DNA of 10,517 nucleotides from an uncultured Treponema sp. (lineage in GTDB: Bacteria > Spirochaetota > Spirochaetia > Treponematales > Treponemataceae): contig CALGGS010000200.1 of the NCBI GenBank assembly GCA_937915735.1, forward strand, positions 1-10,517, given 5' to 3'. Numbering within the stretch: the first letter of the stretch is position 1; each line of letters starts with the position of its first letter. Positions 1-6,811 of this stretch are shown here, in pieces. The translations under genes and the position numbers were made by a program. The notes beneath the pieces were generated by a model. That model saw only the letters and a list, made by a program, of their open reading frames with translations. It searched no databases and was not told the origin of the DNA.

Positions 1-1
1 C

Positions 2-73
2 AGATTATCGGCAGAAATAGATTTCTCGGCTACGCTCGATTTGAGAATTGAATTAGGTCTTAAAATCAGATAA
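2..73 (+). CDS. Possible C-terminal fragment of an upstream gene
   Basis: Frame 2 is open from the left edge to a TAA at 71-73. It encodes about 23 residues ending ELGLKIR, with alternating hydrophobic residues that could be a beta-strand tail. It stops 13 bases before the ATG of the ketoacyl synthase, a spacing that would suit an operon. The other two forward frames stop at 16-18 and 49-51. The fragment is far too short to name, and the region could equally be non-coding leader DNA. Confidence 0.25.
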   Translation, partial: RLSAEIDFSATLDLRIELGLKIR

Positions 74-86
74 AATCATTGCGTCT

Positions 87-1364
87 ATGAGCGAAAATAT
101 CTTTCTTTCAAAGCCCGGCTTTATTTGTGCGGCAGGAGATTCTAAAAACCCGGAACAATTTATCGAAAATCTTGAAAACGGAAATCGTGACGGAATAAAA
201 GTCGTTGAACCGTCGATTGCCAGTGAAAATGGGGCAAAAAAATTTTATGTGGGAAAAATCGAAGATTCAAAGCTAAAGCCGACTGGCGACAAATTCGATA
301 TGCGTGTTCTGCAGATTTTAGATTTTGCTCTTGACGGAATTTCAGGCGTTGTTCAAAAAGCAATTTCAAAATATGGGAAAAATCGAGTCGGAGCTTGTAT
401 CGGCTCTTGCGACAACGGCACAGAGCTTTCTATGAAAGGTCACAGGGCTTTTTTCGGCTCAGCCGTGGAGTCAAAAGAGGGACATTTTCCAGAAAATTAC
501 GACTTAAAAATGCAGGGTGCGGACTATGTTGCAGGCTTTACTTCAAAAAAATTCGGGGTAACCGGCCCCTCTCTCGCTTTTTCAACCGCCTGCTCTTCAA
601 GTGCCAGCGCAATCATCAAAGCGAAGGAGCTGATTTTATCAGGAATTTGTGACGCCGTGATTGCAGGAGGCGTTGACATCGTAAGTGACACGGTTTTGCT
701 CGGTTTTGACAGCCTTGAAGCCATAGACCACAGGATGACGAATCCTTTTTCAAAAAATCGCTCTGGTATAAATCTTGGTGAAGGCGCAAGCGTATTTCTT
801 CTTTCAAAAGATGATTTAGAGCAAACCGGAATTATTCTGGCAGGAAGTGGTGAGTCAAGCGATGCAAGCCACATGACAGCTCCACTCGCAGACGGAACTG
901 GCGCAGAACAGGCAATGAATGCCGCCCTTCGGGAGGCTAAGCTTGAACCCAGCGAAATCGACTACATAAACCTTCACGGAACAGGAACCCATTTAAATGA
1001 CAGTATGGAAAGCCGTGGCGTTGAACTTGTTTTTAAAACACCGGCTGAAAAGACATTTGCTGACAGGGGCGAAAAATCTGACATTCCGAATAAAATAAAG
1101 AATCTTCCGCTTTGCTCCTCTACGAAGCCAATGATGGGTCATACTCTCGGTGCCGCCGGAAGCCTTGAACTTGCCGTGTGTTTTTACGCCATAAAAGAAC
1201 AAAAGCTCCCCATTCATTTATGGGACGGCCTTCAGGACGAAGAAATGCCAGAAATGAACTTTGTAGAAAAGATTGCCGATTCAACAACAGTGCGCTGCTG
1301 CATGAGCAATTCCTTTGCCTTCGGCGGCTGCAATGCAAGCTTGATTATCAAAAGTCTTGAATAG
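87..1364 (+). CDS. Beta-ketoacyl-ACP synthase, FabF-like (KAS family)
   Basis: A 425-residue protein of thiolase fold, the usual length for KAS I/II enzymes, which condense acyl groups with malonyl-ACP in the cytoplasm. The catalytic triad is visible: Cys169 in STACSSSAS, His297 in NLHGTGTHLND and His352 in MMGHTLGAAG, with the conserved Lys347 just before it. The C-terminal gating loop reads SFAFGGCN (residues 409-416) instead of the usual SFGFGGTN, so two pocket-lining positions differ. With the rather divergent N-terminal half, this suggests a specialised synthase (for example an aryl-polyene or other type II polyketide/lipid pathway) rather than the housekeeping FabF; that is inference. 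The start at 87 has no clear Shine-Dalgarno, which fits coupling to a gene upstream. The 3' end overlaps the convergent NFACT gene by 17 bases. Confidence 0.9.
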   Translation: MSENIFLSKPGFICAAGDSKNPEQFIENLENGNRDGIKVVEPSIASENGAKKFYVGKIEDSKLKPTGDKFDMRVLQILDFALDGISGVVQKAISKYGKNRVGACIGSCDNGTELSMKGHRAFFGSAVESKEGHFPENYDLKMQGADYVAGFTSKKFGVTGPSLAFSTACSSSASAIIKAKELILSGICDAVIAGGVDIVSDTVLLGFDSLEAIDHRMTNPFSKNRSGINLGEGASVFLLSKDDLEQTGIILAGSGESSDASHMTAPLADGTGAEQAMNAALREAKLEPSEIDYINLHGTGTHLNDSMESRGVELVFKTPAEKTFADRGEKSDIPNKIKNLPLCSSTKPMMGHTLGAAGSLELAVCFYAIKEQKLPIHLWDGLQDEEMPEMNFVEKIADSTTVRCCMSNSFAFGGCNASLIIKSLE

Positions 1365-2871
1365 TCTCCTGCAATTTTCTGATTTTTGACTCGTCCAGCT
1401 TTATAAAAAGATTTTTTTCATTTGTCGGGAGGACAGTGCCTTTCGGGGCATTTTTTGCCCGCCGCAAGTGCTTAACCTGCGTATAATAAAGGTCTGCGCT
1501 GCCATTTTTGCGCGCCTTTGAGTAATAAACAGCAAGATTTCCGGCATAGAGCAAAATCTCCAGCGGAACGGTTTTTCCCGGCCGGTTTTTGATGAACACA
1601 TAGCCTCCGTGGTAATCGCGCACATGGAGCCACATATCAGCACCTTTTACCGTATGACGAAGAAGTTCGTCGTTTTCACTTGCATCCCTACCAACGATGA
1701 TTTGCCAGCCGTCAATAAAAAAGTCGAGTCCTGGATGCGATTTTTTTTCCTGCTGCTTTGGTTTCTGAGTTTTTCGCAGAATCTGCTCAAGCTTTATAGG
1801 ATTCTTTTCTGCAATAATTTCTTTATATTGCTTTTCGAGATTTTCAAGCTCTTTTTGAGTTGACTCTATGTCATATTCAAGATTTTCAAGTCCGCCTGTC
1901 TGTTTTTTGTAGGTCTCATAATATTCAGAAGCATTTTCCTGAGCGGATTTTTTCGGGTCAATCTTTATGCTGATTTTTTTTCCGGTCTCGTAATCTTCAC
2001 ATTCAAGAAAGTTGGATTTTCCGTCAATCAAATGTCCGAACGAAAGAATCAAATCTCCCTGATGCTTGTACTGAGAAGCGTTTTTAAAAGTCTCCCGTTT
2101 TTCATTCAGTCGCTCCAAAGCCGCGGCAATCTTACTTCTGTGAGACTCATACCATTTTTCAGCTTGCTCCAAAAGGCTTTCAAGGGACGACTGCGCGGCA
2201 TTCTGAGAATAATAAAAGTCAACCTTTTGATTAAAAGTCAGCGTGTCACCGTCATTCCCGTGCCCCGACACGGGAATCTCTAGCTCCTCAAAGCTGCGGA
2301 TTGGGAACTTCTCTTGCAAATTATCGAAGTGGCAATCATTTGGCAACACAAGGCTCTCGCCTGTTTTTTCGCCCTTTGCAGGTCTTCTGTAAAAGCTGTC
2401 CAATATCAGATTGTCTTTATCACACAGAAAAATATTTCCTGCGTTTGACCAAAGACGAACATAAAGATAAAAGATTTCATCCCCATCTTCTGTCTGAACA
2501 GATTTTGATTTTTTTGCGGCGTAAGCCTGAGCCTGTGGCATAACATAAATCGTACCCGCTTTTTCAAGCTCAAATTTTATGATTCGCTCTTTTCCAAGCT
2601 GCCTGCACGAAAGGATTCTCGACCCCTTGATTTTTGATTTAAGCATTTCCTGAAAACGAAGAGGCTTTTCGTTTTTTGTGATTTTTCGCCTTGTCTCATG
2701 GATTCTACATTCCCCCGAAGCGAGAGAAATAAAAAGAGTTTTCGGATTTCCCGGCTTGTAAGTGTAGAGTGCGAGAGAATTAAAATTCGGCTGGACTATT
2801 TCCTGAATAAACGAGCCGTTTAAATCAAGTTCTGAGAGAATCAAATCAATTTCGTTACAATTTAAAGACAT
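1348..2871 (-). CDS. NFACT family protein (RqcH/Rqc2-like, formerly FbpA-type)
   Basis: About 507 residues. The N-terminal NFACT-N domain covers roughly residues 1-230. A charged, coiled-coil-prone middle follows (about 235-375, rich in Lys/Glu/Gln). The C-terminal NFACT-R (DUF814) domain is near 390-495, with GWQIIVGRDASENDELL and a following DMWLHVRDYHGG motif. Characterised family members bind obstructed 50S subunits and add alanine tails to stalled nascent chains; older annotations call them fibronectin-binding proteins. The frame is open to an ATG at 2923-2925, but I prefer the ATG at 2869-2871 (MSLNCNEIDLIL) because homology starts there and the 18 extra residues look unlike the family. 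Neither start has a strong ribosome binding site. The position matching the Asp-Arg pair of RqcH reads Glu95-Arg96. It is divergent from the cotransporter gene and convergent with the synthase. Confidence 0.88.
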   Translation of the reverse strand: MSLNCNEIDLILSELDLNGSFIQEIVQPNFNSLALYTYKPGNPKTLFISLASGECRIHETRRKITKNEKPLRFQEMLKSKIKGSRILSCRQLGKERIIKFELEKAGTIYVMPQAQAYAAKKSKSVQTEDGDEIFYLYVRLWSNAGNIFLCDKDNLILDSFYRRPAKGEKTGESLVLPNDCHFDNLQEKFPIRSFEELEIPVSGHGNDGDTLTFNQKVDFYYSQNAAQSSLESLLEQAEKWYESHRSKIAAALERLNEKRETFKNASQYKHQGDLILSFGHLIDGKSNFLECEDYETGKKISIKIDPKKSAQENASEYYETYKKQTGGLENLEYDIESTQKELENLEKQYKEIIAEKNPIKLEQILRKTQKPKQQEKKSHPGLDFFIDGWQIIVGRDASENDELLRHTVKGADMWLHVRDYHGGYVFIKNRPGKTVPLEILLYAGNLAVYYSKARKNGSADLYYTQVKHLRRAKNAPKGTVLPTNEKNLFIKLDESKIRKLQETIQDF

Positions 2872-2957
2872 ATCTTTACTTAGTTTACAACATTCTTTAA
2901 GAAAAATCCTACTAGCATAAAGCATTAAAAACTGTTATTTTATAGTAACTCTAATCC

Positions 2958-2961
2958 GGAG
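2958..2961 (+). promoter_or_regulatory. Ribosome binding site of the Na/Pi cotransporter gene
   Basis: GGAG lies 6 bases upstream of the ATG at 2968, a good Shine-Dalgarno that fixes this start. A TATAGT at 2941-2946 could be a -10 box, but I see no matching -35, so I do not call a promoter. The 96 bases between this gene and the NFACT start must hold both divergent promoters. Confidence 0.6.
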
Positions 2962-2967
2962 CTAACG

Positions 2968-4647
2968 ATGATACTAGAAACAATCAATTTCGCGGGCAGC
3001 CTTTGTTTCTTGCTTTACGGCATGAAGCTTATGAGCGACGGAATTCAAAAGAGTGCGGGACAAAAATTACAGGCCGCACTTGCCTTCATGACTGGAAACC
3101 GATTCGTAGGTCTTCTTACGGGTTGTATACTCACGATGATAATTCAGTCATCTGGAGCAACTACGGTTATGCTCGTAAGCTTCGTAAACGCAGGGCTTGT
3201 CTCTGTCACACAGGCAATCGGGGTTATCTTCGGTGCCAATATCGGAACCACAGTCACGGGCTGGATTGTCGCACTCGGTTCCAGCTTCGAAATAAAAGAC
3301 TACGCGATTCCTATTTTTGGACTTGGCTATCTTCTTTATATCATCAAAAAATTTAAAAAGCGGGAAGGCTTCTGGCTTGCAATTATGGGCTTCGGCATGC
3401 TCTTCTTTGGCCTCGGCGGGCTTTCAGACTTCTTTGCTGTTCCAGAAGTAAAATCCTTCGTAATTCACTTTATCGACATCGTAAACGACTTCGGCTTTAT
3501 CAGCTACGCAATCGGCCTTTTCATCGGAATCATTTTAACTGCTTTAATTCATTCTTCTTCGGCAATGTCGGCAATCGTAATCGGTATGGCGGTGGCAATG
3601 TCAAAGGAAGGCAACGCAAGCCTTCAGGAGCTGGAAGAATTCTGGCGCTTCGGTGCCGTAATGATTATCGGAAGTTCCGTCGGCTCTACTGTGGACGCAA
3701 TTCTGGCTGCAATCGGGGCAAATGCAAACGCACGCAGAACGGCCGCAGTTCATGTTCTTTTCAATGTTGCGACTGTCATAATCGCGCTTATTTTCTTCAG
3801 ACCCTTCATTTCTTTCGTAGAATTAGTTTCTCCGGGACACAACATCGTTTTCAGAATCGCAATGCTCAACACGGCCTTCAAGGTCATGGGAACTGTAATT
3901 TTCATTCCTTTCGTAAATCAAATTTCAAAATTCGTTTCAATTCTTATCAAAGACGACAAAATTCCGGAAAACACAGTCTACAAGCTTGAATTTAACGAGC
4001 GAATGGCGATTGAGTCCCCGGAAGGCTGCGTATTCCGCGCTCAAAACGAAGTCAAGATCTTTTCCGACAAGGTTGCGCAGATGTTCGACGAGCTTCAGGC
4101 AGGATTTTCTGACTTTAAGCCGGATTTTGCTGAAAACGGCTACAAAATTATCGTAAATCTTGAAGATTATTGTGACCAGATGAACGAGCAGATTACGCAA
4201 TATCTTGTTCGCTGCACTCACCTTCACCTTTCAAACGAAGCAAAAGATAACACAGCCCTTATGATGCAGCTTATCGCTGAAATGGAAGCTATGGCTGACG
4301 GTTGCCTTAACATCGCATACCAGCTTAAAAAAGCAATCGAAAAAGAGATGGTTTTTGACCAGGAAGATTTTGACAGACTTTTGCCATACTTTGAGCTTGC
4401 ACGGCAGCTTATGTACTTTATCTACAAAAATGTCGCTCAAATTCAGCGGCTTACCCCTGAGCAGTTCCAGTTTGCCAGCGAGCTTGAGCAGCAAATCGAC
4501 GACGAGCGAATCGCCCTCAAAAAGCTTGCCCGCCACCGCCTGGAAAGCGGAAGCAATGTCCGCTCAGAGCTTTTGTATATGGACATTATCCGCCAAATTG
4601 AAAAAATCGGTGACAGGTGCTTTGACGCCGCCGGCGAGTTAAGATAG
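2968..4647 (+). CDS. Na+/phosphate cotransporter, NptA/YjbB-like, with PhoU-like C-terminal domain
   Basis: A 559-residue inner-membrane protein. Residues 1-330 hold many hydrophobic helices arranged as the inverted repeat of the Na/Pi cotransporter family (PF02690). Repeat 1 has the signatures QSSGATT (60-66) and GANIGTT (89-95). Repeat 2 has HSSSAMS (195-201) and GSSVGST (235-241), followed by the typical NARRTAAVHVLFN stretch. The rest, about 350-559, is a soluble, mostly helical PhoU-like domain. The family moves inorganic phosphate with sodium; some bacterial YjbB-type members act mainly in phosphate export or homeostasis, so the direction is uncertain. Repeat 2 departs from consensus (His for Gln, Ser-Ser for Ala-Asn). 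The gene stands alone, with a good RBS and a hairpin two bases after its stop codon. No phosphate-regulon neighbours are visible. Confidence 0.9.
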   Translation: MILETINFAGSLCFLLYGMKLMSDGIQKSAGQKLQAALAFMTGNRFVGLLTGCILTMIIQSSGATTVMLVSFVNAGLVSVTQAIGVIFGANIGTTVTGWIVALGSSFEIKDYAIPIFGLGYLLYIIKKFKKREGFWLAIMGFGMLFFGLGGLSDFFAVPEVKSFVIHFIDIVNDFGFISYAIGLFIGIILTALIHSSSAMSAIVIGMAVAMSKEGNASLQELEEFWRFGAVMIIGSSVGSTVDAILAAIGANANARRTAAVHVLFNVATVIIALIFFRPFISFVELVSPGHNIVFRIAMLNTAFKVMGTVIFIPFVNQISKFVSILIKDDKIPENTVYKLEFNERMAIESPEGCVFRAQNEVKIFSDKVAQMFDELQAGFSDFKPDFAENGYKIIVNLEDYCDQMNEQITQYLVRCTHLHLSNEAKDNTALMMQLIAEMEAMADGCLNIAYQLKKAIEKEMVFDQEDFDRLLPYFELARQLMYFIYKNVAQIQRLTPEQFQFASELEQQIDDERIALKKLARHRLESGSNVRSELLYMDIIRQIEKIGDRCFDAAGELR

Positions 4648-4648
4648 A

Positions 4649-4667
4649 GAGGCTTTCTCAAAGCCTC
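4649..4667. terminator. Hairpin terminator shared by convergent genes
   Basis: GAGGCTTT (4649-4656) and AAAGCCTC (4660-4667) form a perfect 8-bp stem with a 3-base loop. It lies in the 27 bases between the cotransporter stop codon (ends 4647) and the chemoreceptor stop codon (starts 4675). Neither strand has a long T-run after the stem, so termination may be modest, but position and symmetry fit a bidirectional terminator. Confidence 0.6.
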
Positions 4668-4674
4668 AAAATCC

Positions 4675-6513
4675 CTACACTTGCAGATTATTAATCGTGC
4701 TCTTGATTTCGGCAGTTCCGACTTTAAGCTGCTCGGCCGCCTCAGAAACGGCTTCCTGGGCTTCCTTCATTTTGCCCATTGTCTTCAAAAGAAGCTCTCC
4801 GCCATTGTTCTGCTCCGCAACAGCATCGTGAACCTGACTTTCCTGATTTTTTACCTGGGTCGAAAGAGTTACGATGTGCTCAAATTCCTTTGAAACCTCG
4901 CCGGTTTTTTCTGTAGCAGTGTCAATCAAGCCCTTCATATTTTTAAGAACATTGTCGATTGATTTTGCTTCTTTACTAGAGCTTTCTGCCAGCTTTCTGA
5001 TTTCCGAAGCGACAACAGCAAAGCCCTTTCCAGCTTCACCAGCGTGGCTAGCCTCAATTGCGGCGTTCATTGAAAGAAGGTTAGTCTGGGCTGCGATTGA
5101 GTCGATTGTTTTTCCCATTTCCACCAGTCCCTTAGAGCTTTCTTCAATTTTTTGGACTAGAGAATTGATTTCGCGAACGCTTGACTGACCAATATTCGTA
5201 GCCCCTTCAAGCTCGTTTACGGCAGCAAAGTTTTTCTGCAAAATTCCGTTGATAGAACCGATATTTCCAATCATCTCTTCAACGGCAGAAACTGAAGAAG
5301 AGACATTCTGTGACATTTCGTCAGTAACTTTTGAAAGAGAGTGAACATTCTGCTCGCTTTCTTCAACACAAGCTATACTCTGGTCAGTTACCTTTTTGAT
5401 TGAAGTCTTGATTTCATTTCTGAAATCTTCCTGCATTTTGTGAAGAAGATAATATGTACAGTGAGAAAGCTGATTTACGCCGTTATAGATTGCGATTGCC
5501 ATTTCGCGGCAAGAACGGTAACCGCAAGCCTGACAGTTTAAGATGTCTTTCTTTTCGTATTTTCCCATATCGTGGAAAATTTTCTGAATTTCCGCTTCGC
5601 TTGGAACTTTTAAATGCTTAACTGACGCGCTTCGGTCTACATAAGTTCTGTGATAAATTGCCTCTTCCCAGAATTTGTCGATTGTAGCGTTTAGTTTTTT
5701 GAGTCCCCTTTTCTTTTTGCTGTCGGAATTCATATTCCAAAGCTCTTTTCGTTTTTCCATTCGGTCTTCAATGAAATTTTCAACCTCATCGATTGGCATT
5801 TTCTGGTTGTCCGTACCAGCACCGACATTACATCCGTGCTTACAGTTCAAGCAGTCAACAAGAAGATAGGTTGGCTTTTTGCCGTTTTTCATATCTGCAC
5901 AGAGCTGCTCAAAATATTCGTAAGCTTCCGGAAAACCTTCGATTTTTCGGGTGAATTTTCTGACCTTGACGAATCTGTCTGCCGTTCTCATAAGTCCGCC
6001 CGGAGTTGAATAGAGAACACCCCGTTCTGCAGGTGGATTTTCGTAGTCTGTTCTTGGAAAAGAAGCAAGATTTACATTGTGAGATTTAAAATATTCGCTG
6101 ACAGAGTGCATAGTAACATTGTAGTCACCAAGCCCGTTCTCGTCGAACTCGCGCCTCTTTGCATAACACGGAGAAATGGCGGCAACCTTGCAATTTGCGT
6201 ACTGCGGATAGAATTTTTTAATCATCGTGATTGTGTGGGCCATTGGAGAATCTGCCGGAGAAAGATACTGCAGCATTTCAGGATGATAAAGCTCAAACCA
6301 AGTGACAACCGCAGGGCATGGCTGAGAAATTACAAGTTTCGGATTGTTTCGTTTGATATGCTCGATATAAGATTTTGTAGTAAGCTCGGCGCCAAAACTG
6401 ACATCAAAAACAGCCTTCACACCGATAGATTTTAGCCAGCCGTTAAGCTCCAAATCCCGGCCCTTAAAGTGAGCGGCGGCGGCAGGAGCGACGATAGCGA
6501 CAATATTTTCGCC
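4675..6513 (-). CDS. [FeFe]-hydrogenase-like sensor fused to methyl-accepting chemotaxis domain (main part of a frame-split gene)
   Basis: Numbering is from the first in-frame TTG (6453), giving 592 residues; clear homology extends about 20 residues further upstream (to at least 6513, ENIVAIVAPAA). That TTG is therefore not a natural start. Residues 1-235 match the [FeFe]-hydrogenase large-subunit C-terminal domain. The H-cluster ligands appear as Cys46 (QPCPA), Cys96 (SPCYAKRRE), Cys204 and Cys208 (CKHGC). Lys99 and Glu102 match the cyanide-contacting Lys and proton-path Glu, but the proton-transfer Cys before Cys46 is Pro. Residues 307-332 carry a C-x2-C-x4-C-x16-C Fe-S motif. Residues 350-592 are an MCP signalling domain with its hairpin tip at about 453-492 (QTNLLSMNAAIEAS, GKGFAVVASEIRKLAE). 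There is no membrane segment, HAMP domain or C-terminal CheR tether. Likely role: cytoplasmic H2 or redox chemoreceptor signalling to CheA/CheW. The N-terminal ferredoxin domain is encoded in the other frame at 6432-6725. Confidence 0.88.
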   Translation of the reverse strand, partial: GENIVAIVAPAAAAHFKGRDLELNGWLKSIGVKAVFDVSFGAELTTKSYIEHIKRNNPKLVISQPCPAVVTWFELYHPEMLQYLSPADSPMAHTITMIKKFYPQYANCKVAAISPCYAKRREFDENGLGDYNVTMHSVSEYFKSHNVNLASFPRTDYENPPAERGVLYSTPGGLMRTADRFVKVRKFTRKIEGFPEAYEYFEQLCADMKNGKKPTYLLVDCLNCKHGCNVGAGTDNQKMPIDEVENFIEDRMEKRKELWNMNSDSKKKRGLKKLNATIDKFWEEAIYHRTYVDRSASVKHLKVPSEAEIQKIFHDMGKYEKKDILNCQACGYRSCREMAIAIYNGVNQLSHCTYYLLHKMQEDFRNEIKTSIKKVTDQSIACVEESEQNVHSLSKVTDEMSQNVSSSVSAVEEMIGNIGSINGILQKNFAAVNELEGATNIGQSSVREINSLVQKIEESSKGLVEMGKTIDSIAAQTNLLSMNAAIEASHAGEAGKGFAVVASEIRKLAESSSKEAKSIDNVLKNMKGLIDTATEKTGEVSKEFEHIVTLSTQVKNQESQVHDAVAEQNNGGELLLKTMGKMKEAQEAVSEAAEQLKVGTAEIKSTINNLQV

Positions 6514-6725
6514 TTTTTTGAGGGAGGCAAAAAACTCATTCCACGGCGGGCGTTATGAACACAAGCTTCGATACAAGCGCCACAGCCAAGACAAAGCTCG
6601 TGATTTACTTTTACATATTCACCAGAACCGTCATTACACATTTTAGACGGACAAACTGCAATACACCGATGACAGTTTACACACTTGTCTTTATCGACAA
6701 AAATAACTGGCTTTAACTCTGACAT
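6432..6725 (-). CDS. Two-cluster ferredoxin domain, 5' part of the frame-split hydrogenase-chemoreceptor gene
   Basis: A 97-residue frame starting MSELKPVIFVDKDKC. It carries two [4Fe-4S] motifs: Cys15, 18, 21 and 25 (CVNCHRCIAVCP) and Cys45, 48, 51 and 55 (CLGCGACIEAC). This is the ferredoxin module normally placed just before the H-cluster domain. After about residue 62 the sequence becomes proline- and serine-rich and loses any family resemblance. Meanwhile the other frame over the same DNA reads NEFFASLKKGENIVAIVAPAA, the expected start of the hydrogenase domain. I therefore read it as the N-terminus of the downstream gene; the fused protein would be about 683 residues. An AAGAGG Shine-Dalgarno five bases upstream fixes the ATG at 6723-6725. 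Confidence 0.8.
   Translation of the reverse strand: MSELKPVIFVDKDKCVNCHRCIAVCPSKMCNDGSGEYVKVNHELCLGCGACIEACVHNARRGMSFLPPSKKAKILSLSSLLPPPLTLRAGIWSLTAG
6513..6555 (-). other. Frameshift zone with an A_AAA_AAG slippery heptamer
   Basis: The hydrogenase-chemoreceptor frame is closed upstream by a TAA (complement of 6553-6555), so the join with the ferredoxin frame must fall between there and about 6513. Within the overlap, the ferredoxin frame reads TCA AAA AAG at 6521-6513. That is the heptamer A_AAA_AAG in the phase required for tandem -1 slippage, and a -1 slip there enters the hydrogenase frame exactly. However, residues NEFFASL, encoded upstream of the heptamer in the hydrogenase frame, look native. 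An indel near 6537-6550 (real mutation or assembly error) therefore explains the split at least as well. Confidence 0.7.
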
Positions 6726-6730
6726 AAGAA

Positions 6731-6736
6731 CCTCTT
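6731..6736 (-). promoter_or_regulatory. Ribosome binding site of the ferredoxin/hydrogenase-chemoreceptor gene
   Basis: AAGAGG on the minus strand, five bases before the ATG at 6723-6725. It is the strongest Shine-Dalgarno in the window, and it shows that translation of the split gene begins at the ferredoxin domain. Confidence 0.7.
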
Positions 6737-6746
6737 CTTAAGAATA

Positions 6747-6775
6747 ATTTTAATGCAAAGTTTAAAATAAATCAA
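6747..6775 (-). promoter_or_regulatory. Sigma-70-type promoter of the hydrogenase-chemoreceptor gene
   Basis: On the minus strand TTGATT (6775-6770, 4 of 6 matches to the -35 consensus) is followed after 17 bases by TAAAAT (6752-6747, 5 of 6 matches to the -10). Transcription would start near 6740, leaving a leader of about 15 bases that holds just the ribosome binding site. The -35 box touches the T-run ending the upstream operon. The chemoreceptor thus appears to be its own transcription unit. Confidence 0.5.
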
Positions 6776-6811
6776 AAAAAAACACTGAAATCTCCAGTTA
6801 TTTAGAGATTT
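6774..6811 (-). terminator. Weak terminator after the YaaR-family gene
   Basis: On the minus strand, just past the stop codon at 6811-6813, AAATCTC (6811-6805) and GAGATTT (6794-6788) form a 7-bp stem with a 10-base loop. CAGTG and a run of nine T (6782-6774) follow. An alternative shorter stem, ACTG/CAGT, ends one base before the T-run. AT-rich, so probably weak, but the T-run and position support termination of the M23-bactofilin-YaaR operon. Confidence 0.5.

Noticed and set aside
524..874. 116-residue - strand frame opposite the ketoacyl synthase
   Set aside because: It covers the conserved active-site region in antisense and has no recognisable features.
2872..2925. Upstream ATG (2925) giving an 18-residue longer NFACT protein
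   Set aside because: The extra residues look unlike the family start, no ribosome binding site precedes that ATG, and the family-like MSLN start lies at 2871.
2871..2967. Promoters for the divergent NFACT and cotransporter genes
   Set aside because: TATAGT on + and TATAAA on - resemble -10 boxes, but no acceptable -35 at 16-18 bases was found for either.
4874..5188. 104-residue + strand frame opposite the MCP domain
   Set aside because: It is antisense to a conserved signalling domain, has no family features and no ribosome binding site; treated as a shadow.
6451..6453. TTG as the natural start of the hydrogenase-chemoreceptor
   Set aside because: No ribosome binding site precedes it, and clear hydrogenase-domain sequence (IVAPAA) lies upstream in the same frame.
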